The translations under genes were made by a program, and so were the position numbers. Shown here piece by piece: positions 51,735 to 61,438 of a stretch of 64,000 nucleotides of DNA (the stretch's first letter is position 1; the number at the start of each line of letters is the position of its first letter). A model generated the notes under the pieces. The model did not search any database and was not told where the DNA came from. It saw only the letters and a list, made by a program, of their open reading frames with translations. The stretch lies in the NCBI RefSeq assembly GCF_006494425.1, contig NZ_VHIV01000003.1, forward strand, positions 62,001 through 126,000. The letters run 5' to 3'. The DNA is from Bacillus dicomae. Its GTDB lineage: Bacteria > Bacillota > Bacilli > Bacillales > Bacillaceae_G.

Positions 51735-52091
51735 TTAACTTAAACCTTGCTGCGCTTTAGAATGCACTTTTCCATCTAAGAAGGTAATTTCAACTAATGC
51801 AGTTGGATTGCTTCCCTTCCAAGCAAAAATTTGTTTAATTTGTGTAGAATGTTCTACGCCTTCTTCTATAAGTAAATCCCCTTCAAAACCAATTAAATCT
51901 TTCACTTCTTTATAAGTCATTCCTGCATTTATATTTGAAAAATGATTTATATTGATAGATTCTTTCTTCTGATTTTCCATCACAGTAGAAGAAGTCGCTG
52001 TTTGCTTCTTTACTTCTTTCTTCTGTTCACACGCTGTCATACTGAAACCTAAGCATAAACTATATAATATTATTGTGCTTTTTTTCATCAT
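51735..52091 (-). CDS. Small lipoprotein, DUF3862/SmpA-like
   Basis: 118 residues from ATG 52091 (TGGGAGGGACAAC). Lipoprotein signal ILYSLCLGFSMTAC with the lipid-bearing cysteine near residue 20. After a polar linker comes NINAGMTYKEVKDLIGFEGD and FAWKGSNPTALVEITFLDGK, the repeated alpha-beta-beta unit of SmpA/BLIP-like domains (DUF3862). Attached outside the membrane; partner unknown. Confidence 0.68.
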   Translation of the reverse strand: MMKKSTIILYSLCLGFSMTACEQKKEVKKQTATSSTVMENQKKESININHFSNINAGMTYKEVKDLIGFEGDLLIEEGVEHSTQIKQIFAWKGSNPTALVEITFLDGKVHSKAQQGLS

Positions 52092-52203
52092 AACAGTTGT
52101 CCCTCCCATAATAATTAAACCATATATTCCCTTAAAAATAAACTGAATATTTAATATTATATTGAAAAACCCCGCACAATTTAGTACAGGGTTAAGGTTA
52201 ACT

Positions 52204-52800
52204 TTATTTATTCAAGTGATTATTAGATTGGTCATCCTGTTCTTTTCTCAGTTCTTGTTCTTCATCTTTTGGTAATTGTTTATCATTTTCTTTAATTGGA
52301 TTCGTTTCTTTATTTTCAATCAGATCATTTGGAACTTGTGGCATTACTCGGCCAACAATTGCTGCTAACTCATCCAGTATACCTTCACCTGTTTTTCCTT
52401 TTTTAATTTGTTTTCCAATTTGTTTCAGTCGTTCGTACGTATCAACATCTGCTACAACGACTGCATTAGCACCATCAGGATCGTTTTTTAAACTTTCTGC
52501 AACAGAGTATTTAATGGACTCAACGCGAGTTCGATCAAGTTTCGCTTTTACATCAATTCCTACGATAGCATATTTCCCAAAAACTACCGCTGTTGCATCA
52601 TTTACACCTGGCACACTTGCGGCTAAAGATGCTAAATGGTCCGCTGCTTTTTCATTTGGCTTATTTGGTTTGTTCGTATAATTAACATTTTTCGTCGAAA
52701 CATTTTTTTGCTCTGGTTTTTCGTTTGGATTGTCCTTTTTTCCTATACTGCATCCAGTTATAAACAAGCAAAGCATTAACATATATAGTAGACTCTTCAT
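52204..52800 (-). CDS. ylaJ: YhcN/YlaJ spore lipoprotein
   Basis: 198 residues; ATG 52800. Lipobox LLYMLMLCLFITGC with cysteine 16-17. The YhcN/YlaJ domain covers about 55-150: AADHLASLAASVPGVNDATA, VFGKYAIVGIDVKAKLDRTR, DPDGANAVVVADVDTYERL. The tail is highly charged. Members are spore membrane lipoproteins that affect germination. Third gene of the sleB-ypeB-ylaJ operon, 26 bases after ypeB. Confidence 0.9.
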   Translation of the reverse strand: MKSLLYMLMLCLFITGCSIGKKDNPNEKPEQKNVSTKNVNYTNKPNKPNEKAADHLASLAASVPGVNDATAVVFGKYAIVGIDVKAKLDRTRVESIKYSVAESLKNDPDGANAVVVADVDTYERLKQIGKQIKKGKTGEGILDELAAIVGRVMPQVPNDLIENKETNPIKENDKQLPKDEEQELRKEQDDQSNNHLNK

Positions 52801-52826
52801 TATTCTCACCACTTTACTATTAAAGT

Positions 52827-54167
52827 TTAATCATAAATTTTTTCAACAGCTTGCATTTTCTTCACTTTTTCCTCTGCGCCGCTATTTGCATTAATGAAAA
52901 TTTGGTACGTATCTTTCCCTAAAGTACCTACAAATTCATAGCAAAGTACTTCGTTATGCAAATCATTTACTACGACAGCTTTACGCTCTTCCATAACTTT
53001 AACATCTGGATTAATTTTCTTTCTTGCTTCTGCTGCAGTTAGCTTTGCTGATGGAACTGTGCGTTTTTGATGTGATGCTAAATACTCTTTTGCAGAAAAA
53101 CCAACGATAGAACCGTCATCTAAAGCAATTTTCATTTGAATTGCTTCTGGATAAATTCGTACGCCATTCGCATTTACTACATACGTAAATACACCAACAT
53201 TATCATATTGTGAACTATCATAAAGCTCCATATTGTTAAACTTGTGGTCCTTTAAAAATGTCAAACCTTTATTTCCTGCATCGTTTAAACTAATTTTCTG
53301 TTCTTTAATTTCTCGGTTATTCATAACCCAAATTGGATATCCGCCTTTTCCGGTAATATCCATATAAAACTCATTATTGGTTGCTGGGTCTTTAATTTTC
53401 ACACTATAGAAAGATTCTTTCGCACCTTTTCCACTTTTCTCGACTTCTACTTTTTCATTTCCTTTTAAATTCAAAAACGATTTTGCGATTTTCGCTGCTT
53501 CCTCTTTTGAAATTGCTTTTCCTTCTGCTTCAAATCCACCTTTTTTATTTTTTTGTGCACTTGTAAAAGTAGGTCCGAAGTTTGTAGATGAATACGATGT
53601 TACATTTTTTTCTACTGTCTTTAGTCCGTCAATAATTGTATTGTCTGCAGGATCACGATTGGATGCGAGTGCCATCTCAACATCCATCCAGCGTAAATTG
53701 TTTTTCAAAACAAGATGTTGCACTTTTCTTAGTTCATCTTGTATATTTCCTGCATTTGAATATAAAGTTTGCAACGTTTTGTATTCTTGATCATTTAATG
53801 GCTCTTTTTCTAAATCACGAATGGCTGCACGGTAACTAAAATCACCAATATTCGCTAAAAATTCTTCTGTTTTATTAAAAGGCATTAATGTTAAAGGAAG
53901 TTGTCCTACATCCGAACGAGCTTCCGATGTTAATCTCCATACATCTGCTAATGCAGGTGATAAAGATGCGCGTGAATTCATCGCTAGTGTTGTTCCAATT
54001 TTATCGTGCAATAAATCAACCTCATATGCTAAATCATGAAACGCACGTTGATAGCTATTTTCTGCCCGAATTAATACTGCATTCTTCTCTTGATGTTCTT
54101 TATAGCCCCAGTATCCTGTTCCGACTACACCGACTGTTAATAATACAATTATAATACCTCGTAACAT
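52827..54167 (-). CDS. ypeB: Germination protein YpeB
   Basis: 446 residues; ATG 54167 after CGGAGGTGGAAC. N-terminal membrane anchor residues 3-20 (GIIIVLLTVGVVGTGYWGY), then a helical domain and three PepSY-type repeats in the C-terminal two thirds (ISKEEAAKIAKSFLN, ISLNDAGNKGLTFLKDH, LTAAEARKKINPDVKV). YpeB is needed for the stability and placement of SleB in the dormant spore. The gene lies 15 bases after sleB, the conserved arrangement. Confidence 0.97.
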   Translation of the reverse strand: MLRGIIIVLLTVGVVGTGYWGYKEHQEKNAVLIRAENSYQRAFHDLAYEVDLLHDKIGTTLAMNSRASLSPALADVWRLTSEARSDVGQLPLTLMPFNKTEEFLANIGDFSYRAAIRDLEKEPLNDQEYKTLQTLYSNAGNIQDELRKVQHLVLKNNLRWMDVEMALASNRDPADNTIIDGLKTVEKNVTSYSSTNFGPTFTSAQKNKKGGFEAEGKAISKEEAAKIAKSFLNLKGNEKVEVEKSGKGAKESFYSVKIKDPATNNEFYMDITGKGGYPIWVMNNREIKEQKISLNDAGNKGLTFLKDHKFNNMELYDSSQYDNVGVFTYVVNANGVRIYPEAIQMKIALDDGSIVGFSAKEYLASHQKRTVPSAKLTAAEARKKINPDVKVMEERKAVVVNDLHNEVLCYEFVGTLGKDTYQIFINANSGAEEKVKKMQAVEKIYD

Positions 54168-54182
54168 AGTTCCACCTCCGCT

Positions 54183-54962
54183 CTATTTACAGAAAATATG
54201 TTTCCCGATCTTTTTAATTTGTGGACGAGTCCAAATCCATTTACTTGTCGCAGTATCTGGATTGAAATAATACAATGCGTTTCCTGTTGGGTCCCATCCA
54301 TTAATTGCATCTAATACAGCTTTTTTCGCTGTTTCATTTGGCGTTAAATATATTTGTCCGTCTGCTACCGCTGTAAATGCTCTTGGCTCAAAGATTACAC
54401 CTGAAACGGTATTTGGAAATGATGCACTTGTAACACGATTTAAAATAACCGCAGCGACTGCAACTTGTCCTAAGTACGGCTCACCACGAGACTCTCCATA
54501 TACTGCGTTTGCCATGAGCTGAATGTCATTTTGGGAATAACCATTTGGAACATTTGTCCCTTTATTTTGAGATGGTTTATTTTCTTGTGCAGTATCACCA
54601 CTATTTCCTTTGTTCGTTGTCGTTCCTTTATTAGCAGTTGATTTATCATACTTCGTTGCCTTCACGAGCATTTGCTTTGTTTTAGCTCCAGCTAAACCAT
54701 CAACAGGTAATCCGAATTTCTCTTGAAAATTCCGAAGTGCCCAATATGTACCCCATCCGAAAACACCATCCACTTTTCCCGTATAAAATCCGTTATATTT
54801 CAAACGAGATTGCAGTTCAATGACATCTTCTCCAGATGCTCCCCTTTGAATGACTTGATTAGAAAAGGCTTCTACATTTTTTAGTTGTATACTACTGACC
54901 ATCAAAGATAGTCCTATGAACGCAAGTAAAACCGCTATTTTAAAAATAGCTTTTGGGCGCAT
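54183..54962 (-). CDS. sleB: Spore cortex-lytic enzyme SleB
   Basis: 259 residues; ATG 54962 after AAGGAGGG. Signal peptide 1-32. PG_binding_1 domain at about 36-95 (GASGEDVIELQSRLKYNGFY, VDGVFGWGTYWALRNFQ). A Ser/Thr/Asn-rich linker follows. Hydrolase_2 catalytic domain at 140-259, with the catalytic glutamate in AVYGESRGEPYLGQ. It is a lytic transglycosylase acting on cortex muramic lactam peptidoglycan during germination. First gene of the sleB-ypeB-ylaJ operon; expected to be sigma-G dependent, though I could not pick the promoter with confidence. Confidence 0.97.
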   Translation of the reverse strand: MRPKAIFKIAVLLAFIGLSLMVSSIQLKNVEAFSNQVIQRGASGEDVIELQSRLKYNGFYTGKVDGVFGWGTYWALRNFQEKFGLPVDGLAGAKTKQMLVKATKYDKSTANKGTTTNKGNSGDTAQENKPSQNKGTNVPNGYSQNDIQLMANAVYGESRGEPYLGQVAVAAVILNRVTSASFPNTVSGVIFEPRAFTAVADGQIYLTPNETAKKAVLDAINGWDPTGNALYYFNPDTATSKWIWTRPQIKKIGKHIFCK

Positions 54963-55106
54963 AATTTTCCCTCCTTAATTATGTAAATGATTTCTTGGTT
55001 ATGTTTTGTAAAAGCCTCGCTTTTATGTAAAGAAGACAAAAAAATCCAAACTCATATCGTTGAAAAAATATGTAAACAATATAAAAAAAGGTAAAAGGAG
55101 TTCATC

Positions 55107-55439
55107 ATGAAAAAATTGTTAAAACGTTTCGCACTCGTCATTTTGTTCCTAACAACATGTTCAAATGTATATATAGGCTCATCAATTGTTCATGCACAGC
55201 CTCCGTATGCCAAATGGGGTAAACTTGCTGTAGAAAAAACGAAAGAACAGTACCCAAAAGCGGAGATTATTGATTATCTTCATATAGGTAGAAAACCAAA
55301 AACCGTTCAAATAACAGTTGAAAAATTTAAATTGTGGTTACGTGAGGACGGAAAAGAATATGGTGTTTTTGTTGATGTAGAATTTGAAACGAAGACGGAG
55401 AAATTTATTAAGATGTCGTTTCAGAAGACGAGTAGATAA
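55107..55439 (+). CDS. Secreted DUF3889 protein (YqzG/YhdC-like)
   Basis: 110 residues; ATG 55107 after AAAAGGAG. Signal peptide 1-31 (LVILFLTTCSNVYIGSSIVHA) with cleavage after HAQ. The mature part PPYAKWGKLAVEKTKEQYPK, VEKFKLWLREDGKEYGVFVD is the DUF3889 domain, small secreted Bacillus proteins of unknown role. Divergent from sleB. Confidence 0.85.
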   Translation: MKKLLKRFALVILFLTTCSNVYIGSSIVHAQPPYAKWGKLAVEKTKEQYPKAEIIDYLHIGRKPKTVQITVEKFKLWLREDGKEYGVFVDVEFETKTEKFIKMSFQKTSR

Positions 55440-55443
55440 AATA

Positions 55444-55480
55444 AAAACCTCACTGTTCACATTATAAACAGTGAGGTTTT
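55444..55480 (+). terminator. Terminator of the DUF3889 gene
   Basis: AAAACCTCACTGTT pairs perfectly with AACAGTGAGGTTTT around a 9-base loop. Confidence 0.88.
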
Positions 55481-55551
55481 CATTTCTAAATTACTTTCAA
55501 TTGTGAAGAAATGAAACAATTGAAATGGATTGAATAGATTCACTTGTACTC

Positions 55552-56469
55552 TTATTGAGAATTACAATTCACTTGTACATGCTCAATAAATAACTTTAAT
55601 GGAACGAGCCCACGTTTTGGCATATGACTACTTATTACAGCAACGACCTCTAACTGCGGAATGATAACGATGTATTGCCCGCCATATCCCATAGCAAAGT
55701 ACATACAATACGGTATGTGAAATCTTTCGTTATTCAATACCCACCAGTGATATCCATATGCCCCGACATGTTCATACGTTTCAAATAGAGCCGTACTTGA
55801 TTCTTCTAACCATTTCGATGATACAATTTCATCCCCATGCCAATAACCATTCTGCAAACATAATATTCCGAGCTTTAATAAATCTTTAGATTTCATTTTC
55901 ATACCGAAGCCACCGACATGTATTCCTTGCGGATCTTGTTGCCACTCATATTCAGTAATTTCTAATGGATCAAATACATATCTTTTCGCAAACTGTTCTG
56001 TCGACATTCCGGTAGCTTTTTGAATGATATAACTAAGTAAATGTGAAGAACCTGAGTTATAATTCATTTTTGTAGCGGGTTCTACAATTATTGGTTTTTC
56101 TAATATGTACTGCACCCAGTTATCCGATTCTACAAAATCATTTGGGAAAACAACCCCATTCCCAAACTCTTTCCAATCTTCCCCTGTAGTCATCGTTAAG
56201 AGATGGTAAATTGTTAATTTGCTTTTTTCTTTTGGTACATTTAAAATCCATTTTGTAATTGGCGTATGTATATCATTTATATATCCTTTATCAATTGCAA
56301 TACCTATTAATATAGATACAATGCTTTTTGTAATCGAATTTATTTTATATAAGTTATTTGTACATTCGGGTGTTTTATAATACTCAGTTGTTAATTCCCC
56401 TTTTTGATAAACAAGAAATGTATTTACTTTTTTCTTTTCAAATTTATTTTCTAGCTGCTTGAAATCCAA
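55552..56469 (-). CDS. Serine hydrolase, class C beta-lactamase fold
   Basis: 305 residues from TTG 56469, seven bases after AATGGAGG; the upstream in-frame TTG has no site. Nucleophile motif S-x-x-K is SITKS near residue 46, second motif Y-x-N-like YNSGSSH near residue 136. MTTGEDWKEFGNG, KRYVFDPLEITEYEW and the final AMGYGGQYIVIIP match 6-aminohexanoate-dimer-hydrolase-like and EstB enzymes. No signal peptide. Substrate unknown; it differs clearly from the serine hydrolase at 1597. Confidence 0.85.
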   Translation of the reverse strand: MDFKQLENKFEKKKVNTFLVYQKGELTTEYYKTPECTNNLYKINSITKSIVSILIGIAIDKGYINDIHTPITKWILNVPKEKSKLTIYHLLTMTTGEDWKEFGNGVVFPNDFVESDNWVQYILEKPIIVEPATKMNYNSGSSHLLSYIIQKATGMSTEQFAKRYVFDPLEITEYEWQQDPQGIHVGGFGMKMKSKDLLKLGILCLQNGYWHGDEIVSSKWLEESSTALFETYEHVGAYGYHWWVLNNERFHIPYCMYFAMGYGGQYIVIIPQLEVVAVISSHMPKRGLVPLKLFIEHVQVNCNSQ

Positions 56470-56544
56470 TACTTTACCTCCATTTAAATAGTTACTCAAT
56501 TATTATATCTTGTAGCTTCTATTAAAACATAATTGAATTCAAAT

Positions 56545-56586
56545 AAAAAACAAACCTGTCAGTTAAACTGACAGGTTTGTTTTTTA
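56545..56586. terminator. Terminator overlapping the kynA stop
   Basis: 19-base arms (core CAAACCTGTCAGT) are perfect complements around TAA. It serves the kyn operon, and its right end contains the kynA stop codon. Confidence 0.88.
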
Positions 56587-57423
56587 TAATTTCGTGCGAA
56601 CATTCCAAAGCTCTGGGAAGAATCGTTGATCAAGTACTCGTTTTAAATAAGATACACCTGAAGATCCACCTGTTCCCATTTTATGTCCAATAATGCGTTC
56701 TACCGTTTTCATATGACGGAAACGCCATTGTTGTAGCCAATCTTCAATATCGATTAATTTTTCAGCAAGTTGATATAAATTCCAATATTTTTTCACATCC
56801 GCATACACTTCAATCCATGCCGCTTCTACCGTGGCATCTTCTTCATAAGGCTGCGTAATATCGCGATTCAACACATCTTTATGAATAGGGAATCCTTCTT
56901 TTACAAGTGCTTGAATTGCGACATCATACAAACTTGGTGCATGTAGCGCCGTATGAAGTCGAGCGTGTAATTCTGGGTCTTTTTCATAAATTTTTAATGC
57001 ATGCGGCGTTTTATATCCTAGTGCATACTCTATCATACGATATTGATACGATTGAAAACCTGAAGCTTGGCCAAGCGAATCACGGAATTCGATGTACTCT
57101 GATGGTGTTAATGTCGCAAGAATATCCCAAGATTGAATAATTTGAGACTGAATTTTTGATACACGTGCTAACATTTTAAAAGCTGGTTGTAATTTATCTT
57201 CTTTTATAGATTCAATTGCTGCATTTAGCTCATGTAAAATGAGTTTCATCCACAGTTCACTTGCTTGGTGAATAACGATGAACAACATTTCATCATGATG
57301 GTCTGATAATCTCTTTTGAGAAGATAGTAAACTATCTAATTGTAAATACTCCCCGTACGTCATATTCTCTTTAAAGTCCGTATGAATCCCTTTTTCCATA
57401 ATTACCTTTTCGTTTTCTTTCAT
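56584..57423 (-). CDS. kynA: Tryptophan 2,3-dioxygenase KynA
   Basis: 279 residues from ATG 57423, the usual length in this group. Heme dioxygenase signatures: [14 protein letters not shown] near residue 23, distal histidine in [15 protein letters not shown] near residue 50, [15 protein letters not shown], and proximal heme ligand in [14 protein letters not shown] near residue 237. It opens the indole ring of L-tryptophan to N-formylkynurenine. Third gene of kynU-kynB-kynA, 33 bases after kynB. Confidence 0.97.
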   Translation of the reverse strand: MKENEKVIMEKGIHTDFKENMTYGEYLQLDSLLSSQKRLSDHHDEMLFIVIHQASELWMKLILHELNAAIESIKEDKLQPAFKMLARVSKIQSQIIQSWDILATLTPSEYIEFRDSLGQASGFQSYQYRMIEYALGYKTPHALKIYEKDPELHARLHTALHAPSLYDVAIQALVKEGFPIHKDVLNRDITQPYEEDATVEAAWIEVYADVKKYWNLYQLAEKLIDIEDWLQQWRFRHMKTVERIIGHKMGTGGSSGVSYLKRVLDQRFFPELWNVRTKL

Positions 57424-57456
57424 ATTAGCCAAACGCCCCTTTATATATATTTCTAC

Positions 57457-58086
57457 TTATATTGGTCTAATAACTGCTCGAACTGGACTTCCATCTGCAT
57501 CTGTTAAGGCAAGTGGTAATGCGATTAATTCATAATCCCCGTCTGCTACGTGATCTAGTACGACATTTTCTAAAATGTGTATGCCATGTTTAAACAATTG
57601 ATGATGCGCTTCTAATTCTTTATCATCTAATGGATCAACTGACGGTACATCCACCCCGATTAAACGTATACCTTTCTCTGAAAGAAACGGTGCTATATCC
57701 GCACGTAAATGCGGGATTACAACTGGGAATTCATTCGCTTTACCATGTGAAGATGTGCGTAACAACAAGCGTTCTACTCCTTCTAAATGAAAGTTTTCTA
57801 ATTCCTTTTTCCCGATGCTTTCAAGATTAGAAACGTCAATGATTCGCGTAGGTCCGACATAAACTTGAATATCTAAATCGAACACTTTCTTTCCATCATT
57901 ATCAAAATGAAACGGTGCATCAATATGAGTACCTGTATGAATACTCATCGTTAACTTTCCAACATTTACTGAGCCACTCTCTTCTTTTGACCATGATACT
58001 TCATACGAGAACGGTGTATCCCCTGGCCAAGTAGCAATATCATTATTTAGCGGTTGTGAAATATCAATCCACTCTGAAGTTTTCAT
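57457..58086 (-). CDS. kynB: Kynurenine formamidase KynB
   Basis: 209 residues. Metal-binding motif HTGTHIDAPFHFDNDG near residue 51 is that of the cyclase-like formamidases. DISQPLNNDIATWPGD opens the family, and VDVPSVDPLDDKELEAH is also conserved. It hydrolyses N-formylkynurenine to kynurenine and formate. Starts two bases after the kynU stop, so translation is coupled. Confidence 0.97.
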   Translation of the reverse strand: MKTSEWIDISQPLNNDIATWPGDTPFSYEVSWSKEESGSVNVGKLTMSIHTGTHIDAPFHFDNDGKKVFDLDIQVYVGPTRIIDVSNLESIGKKELENFHLEGVERLLLRTSSHGKANEFPVVIPHLRADIAPFLSEKGIRLIGVDVPSVDPLDDKELEAHHQLFKHGIHILENVVLDHVADGDYELIALPLALTDADGSPVRAVIRPI

Positions 58087-58088
58087 AC

Positions 58089-59375
58089 TTATGCCACAAC
58101 CTCTCGCTTATTTTCAAACTGTTTATACTCTTCATCTTTCATGATTTTCTTTAATATTTGTACAGATTTCCACACTTCTTCGTATGTATTATATAAAGCA
58201 ACTGGCGCAAGTCTTACTCCATTAGGTGCACGGAAATCAGGGATAACTCCATTAGCTTTTAACGCTTTACATATGCGTGCTGCTTCAGCATGCTCTAAAT
58301 AAATATGCCCGCCTCGTTTTTCATCCTCTAATGGATTTCCAATTGTAAATCCAAAATCTTTTAATTCATGATCAATTAAATTAAGCATGTATCTTGTAAT
58401 ATGTAGAGATTTTTCACGTAAACGTTCTATACCAGCATCTTTAAAAATTTCAAGAGAACCGATTAACGGCGCTGTACTTAATACGTGAGGAGTACCAATT
58501 TGATATGCACCTGCATGATCAGCTGCAGTTAATATATGTTCCATATCAAACTGCTTATCTTTTCTAGAACTAAACCAGCCAGACAAGCCTGGAAGTCTAT
58601 TAAAATGCTTTTTATTTACATAAAGGCCGGCAACACCACCAGGCCCTGCATTTAAGTATTTATAGTTACACCAAATACCGAAATCAACATCCCATTCTTT
58701 GAAATGATGCGGAATAGAACCGATTGAGTGACATAAATCGAATCCGATATGAATACCACGCTTATGCGCTTCCGCTGTTAAACGTTTCATATCAAGAATT
58801 TGGCCACTTCTATATAGTACAGAAGGTAATAAAATTAACGCGATATCATCTGTCATTGCATGAATAATATCATCTTCAGAAAGTGTTCTACCATCTCGGC
58901 TCTTCACTCGTACTAAATGCTCATCTGGATCTAAGCCTTTTAAACGAATTTGACTTTGAAGTGCATATATATCGGACGGGAATGTTAACTCATCCGCAAG
59001 AATTTTTGTGCGAATTCCTTTCGGCTCATAAAAAGTTGCGATTACTTGATGAATATTTGTTGTCGTGGAACCGGTTACAATAGTTTCTTCTGGTAAAGCT
59101 CCAATAAGAGGCGCAGTCAATTCACCTAATTTCTCCGAAAGGAAAAACCACGGATGTTCTCCTTCAGTCCAGCCGTCAATGCCATACTCTTTCCATGAAT
59201 CTAGCAAAGTAAGTAACGATTTCTCTGCTCTTTTTGAAAGTAGTCCTAATGAGTTTCCATCTAAATATATTGTTCCTTCTTTTTTATAAAATTCAGTTTG
59301 AAAATCTTTCAGTTCATCATGTTTATCACATTCAAGCGCATACTCATAAGTTGGTTGAAATGGTTCTTTATACAT
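58089..59375 (-). CDS. kynU: Kynureninase KynU
   Basis: 428 residues; ATG 59375 after AGAAGGTGAC. PLP enzyme of the aspartate-aminotransferase fold: [36 protein letters not shown], the PLP-binding [12 protein letters not shown], and catalytic lysine in [16 protein letters not shown] near residue 225. It cleaves kynurenine to anthranilate and alanine. First gene of the operon, with a good sigma-A promoter (59419-59448). Confidence 0.97.
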   Translation of the reverse strand: MYKEPFQPTYEYALECDKHDELKDFQTEFYKKEGTIYLDGNSLGLLSKRAEKSLLTLLDSWKEYGIDGWTEGEHPWFFLSEKLGELTAPLIGALPEETIVTGSTTTNIHQVIATFYEPKGIRTKILADELTFPSDIYALQSQIRLKGLDPDEHLVRVKSRDGRTLSEDDIIHAMTDDIALILLPSVLYRSGQILDMKRLTAEAHKRGIHIGFDLCHSIGSIPHHFKEWDVDFGIWCNYKYLNAGPGGVAGLYVNKKHFNRLPGLSGWFSSRKDKQFDMEHILTAADHAGAYQIGTPHVLSTAPLIGSLEIFKDAGIERLREKSLHITRYMLNLIDHELKDFGFTIGNPLEDEKRGGHIYLEHAEAARICKALKANGVIPDFRAPNGVRLAPVALYNTYEEVWKSVQILKKIMKDEEYKQFENKREVVA

Positions 59376-59418
59376 GGTGTCACCTTCTCTTAATTTTCTT
59401 TTTATTCTAACTAATTGA

Positions 59419-59448
59419 AATATATCACCTTAGTTGATATAACGTCAA
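59419..59448 (-). promoter_or_regulatory. kynUBA promoter
   Basis: Minus strand TTGACG, 18 bases, TATATT. The -35 box overlaps the tandem repeat at 59435-59461. Confidence 0.7.
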
Positions 59449-59461
59449 TGATATTATGTCA
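59435..59461. promoter_or_regulatory. Tandem 13-base repeat, candidate operator of the kyn regulator
   Basis: TGATATAACGTCA (59435-59447) and TGATATTATGTCA (59449-59461) agree at 11 of 13 positions and are one base apart. They cover the kynU -35 and touch the -35 of the divergent TetR gene. Confidence 0.65.
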
Positions 59462-59462
59462 G

Positions 59463-59492
59463 TTGACTTTATATATGAATTTCTTTTACAAT
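59463..59492 (+). promoter_or_regulatory. Promoter of the TetR regulator gene
   Basis: TTGACT, 18 bases, TACAAT. Start expected near 59499, ahead of AAGAGGTG. Confidence 0.6.
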
Positions 59493-59534
59493 ACAGTTAT
59501 ATTTTCAGATATTTCAGTACAAAGAGGTGATTCT

Positions 59535-60146
59535 TTGAAAAATAATACTCTTTCATCAAGAAAACACCGCTCCTTAGAGACAAAGAAGAAACTATTACAC
59601 TCTGGTTATACGATTTTTATACATAACGGATTTCAAAAAACAACAATTACACAAATTATTAAACATGCAGAAACTGGTTATGGAACAGCATATGTTTACT
59701 TTAAAAATAAAGATGATCTCCTCATCGTTTTAATGGAAGATGTCATGAATCAATTTTATGATATCGCTGAGCGTTCCTTTTCGCCTCAAACAAAAGAAGA
59801 AGCACATAGAACGATTCAAAATCAAGTTAGGGCATTCCTACAACTAGCAGAGAAAGAACGATCTATTTTACAAGTCGTGCAGGAAGCAATCGGTTTATCA
59901 AAAGAGATACGTCAAAAATGGGACGAGATCCGAGAACGCTTTATAAACAGCATTACGCAAGATATTACATACTCTCAAGAAAATGGATTGGCACAGGCTG
60001 AATTAAATAAAGAAATTGTAGCACGTGCTTGGTTCGCAATGAATGAGATGTTTCTTTGGAAGATTGTGCAAAATGATAAAAAAATCGACCTAGAAGAAAT
60101 TGTGCATACATTAACTGAGATGTATACGACAGGATTATATAAATAG
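59535..60146 (+). CDS. TetR-family regulator, probable repressor of kynUBA
   Basis: 203 residues from TTG 59535 (AAGAGGTGATTC); longer frames to 59415 would include the promoter. The TetR helix-turn-helix is at about 20-65: HNGFQKTTITQIIKHAETGY and GTAYVYFKNKDDLL. The C-terminal domain (SFSPQTKEEAHRTIQNQVRA) should bind the inducer, possibly tryptophan or kynurenine by context. It is divergent from kynU with both promoters packed into 160 bases over a tandem repeat. Regulation of kyn is inferred from this arrangement. Confidence 0.88.
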   Translation: MKNNTLSSRKHRSLETKKKLLHSGYTIFIHNGFQKTTITQIIKHAETGYGTAYVYFKNKDDLLIVLMEDVMNQFYDIAERSFSPQTKEEAHRTIQNQVRAFLQLAEKERSILQVVQEAIGLSKEIRQKWDEIRERFINSITQDITYSQENGLAQAELNKEIVARAWFAMNEMFLWKIVQNDKKIDLEEIVHTLTEMYTTGLYK

Positions 60147-60178
60147 CACACCTTCAATAAGTAAGGTGTGCTATTTTA
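60141..60178 (+). terminator. Terminator of the TetR gene
   Basis: AAATAGCACACCTT pairs perfectly with AAGGTGTGCTATTT; short T run. Confidence 0.8.
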
Positions 60179-60276
60179 CATCTATAAAAATATATCATCT
60201 GGGTATGGTAGTGCCAAAGTAGACTTTTCAGAAAATGAGAAATATTGTAGTTTTAAAGATTCACCATCTATCGATT

Positions 60277-61356
60277 TCAGTTTCCCACTATTTTAGTAAT
60301 AGCATTCTTCATTCGCTGTTTACCCCTAAGCCAAGTAATGGTGATAGAGGCAATAAGAATAAATCCAAGATAGCCCGTTATAGGATATATAGTTCCTACT
60401 AATTTAGTAAATCCGATAAAACTAGCACTAAATGCCACAATTCCAAATAGAACAACAAACATTTTAAATGTTGGTAATTCTGGTTTTATAACCCTTGCTG
60501 TGAAAGCATATAACATTCCTACTGCAGTATTGTAAATCATACCTAATAATACAATAGACATCAGTATGCCAAAAATTGGAGAAATCTCATTAGCCAAAAA
60601 TAGTATAGGCATATCTACGTCTTTAATTTTATTTAGTTTAGTGAGCATACCAAGATTAATAAGTAAAATAAGGATGCCTAATCCTATACCACCGAATATC
60701 CCTCCAAGCCCCGCTTTTTTTTCATCTTTTATCGTTCCTCCCATCACGATAAGCATAGCAGCACCTGCGGCAATGTTATATGATACGTATAATAACGCTC
60801 CTAATCCCCAATTGGATGCAGCTGCGTTTTGTTTATCTGCAATTTGTTGCAATTCATTAAAACCCATATCCATTGTAATAAAAGAATAAACAGCAATGAT
60901 GATGACAAGCACAAGTAAAAACGGTGTAACAAGCCCAATTATCGAAATAACCCTTTGAATATTAAAACAAACTGTTACAATAGTTAATACAGTCATAATG
61001 ATATTACCAATAATACTTGGGATACCAAACTGCTGCTCAAAAATCGAACCCGCCCCAGCCATCATGACAGCTGTTACACCAAATAAGAAAAATGTTATGA
61101 TTACATCAACAACTATACCGAGGTATGAGCCGCAAATGTAGTAAATCACATTTTTATGAGAATTTGTCTGTAAACGACTGCCCAGTTGAGTTAAATTCAT
61201 TCCTAAAAATGCAAAAAGAATAGTTGCAACACATGCTCCCAGAATACTTACCCATCCGAAATTTGTAAAAAATTGCAAAACCTCCTGTCCTGAAGCAAAT
61301 CCTGCTCCGACAATTAAACCAATAAATGCCCCTGCAATTCGAATACTTTCCTTCAT
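60277..61356 (-). CDS. YkvI-family membrane transporter
   Basis: 359 residues; ATG 61356 after AAAAAGGAGG. About ten helices in the APC/LeuT-like arrangement: RIAGAFIGLIVGAGFASGQE opens the family, with FITMDMGFNELQQIADK in the middle and GALLYVSYNIAAGAAMLIVM in helix 6. The YkvI family is related to amino-acid permeases. As the last gene of the racemase operon it plausibly imports or exports an amino acid handled by the pathway; that is inference. Confidence 0.85.
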   Translation of the reverse strand: MKESIRIAGAFIGLIVGAGFASGQEVLQFFTNFGWVSILGACVATILFAFLGMNLTQLGSRLQTNSHKNVIYYICGSYLGIVVDVIITFFLFGVTAVMMAGAGSIFEQQFGIPSIIGNIIMTVLTIVTVCFNIQRVISIIGLVTPFLLVLVIIIAVYSFITMDMGFNELQQIADKQNAAASNWGLGALLYVSYNIAAGAAMLIVMGGTIKDEKKAGLGGIFGGIGLGILILLINLGMLTKLNKIKDVDMPILFLANEISPIFGILMSIVLLGMIYNTAVGMLYAFTARVIKPELPTFKMFVVLFGIVAFSASFIGFTKLVGTIYPITGYLGFILIASITITWLRGKQRMKNAITKIVGN

Positions 61357-61438
61357 ACTTACCTCCTTTTTAATCTGAATTTTCTAATAAGTTAACGTAA
61401 ATAAAGACCAGGAGGAACATGTCCTCCCTTTAGCTCTA

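Noticed and set aside
55019..55060. Possible sigma-G promoter elements upstream of sleB
   Set aside because: ACATA and CATAACC at about 18-base spacing are present, but the -10 match is poor and several alternatives exist.
60223..60237. CodY-box-like ACTTTTCAGAAAATG (13 of 15 positions)
   Set aside because: It lies downstream of two converging genes, not in a promoter region; in AT-rich DNA such a match is expected by chance.
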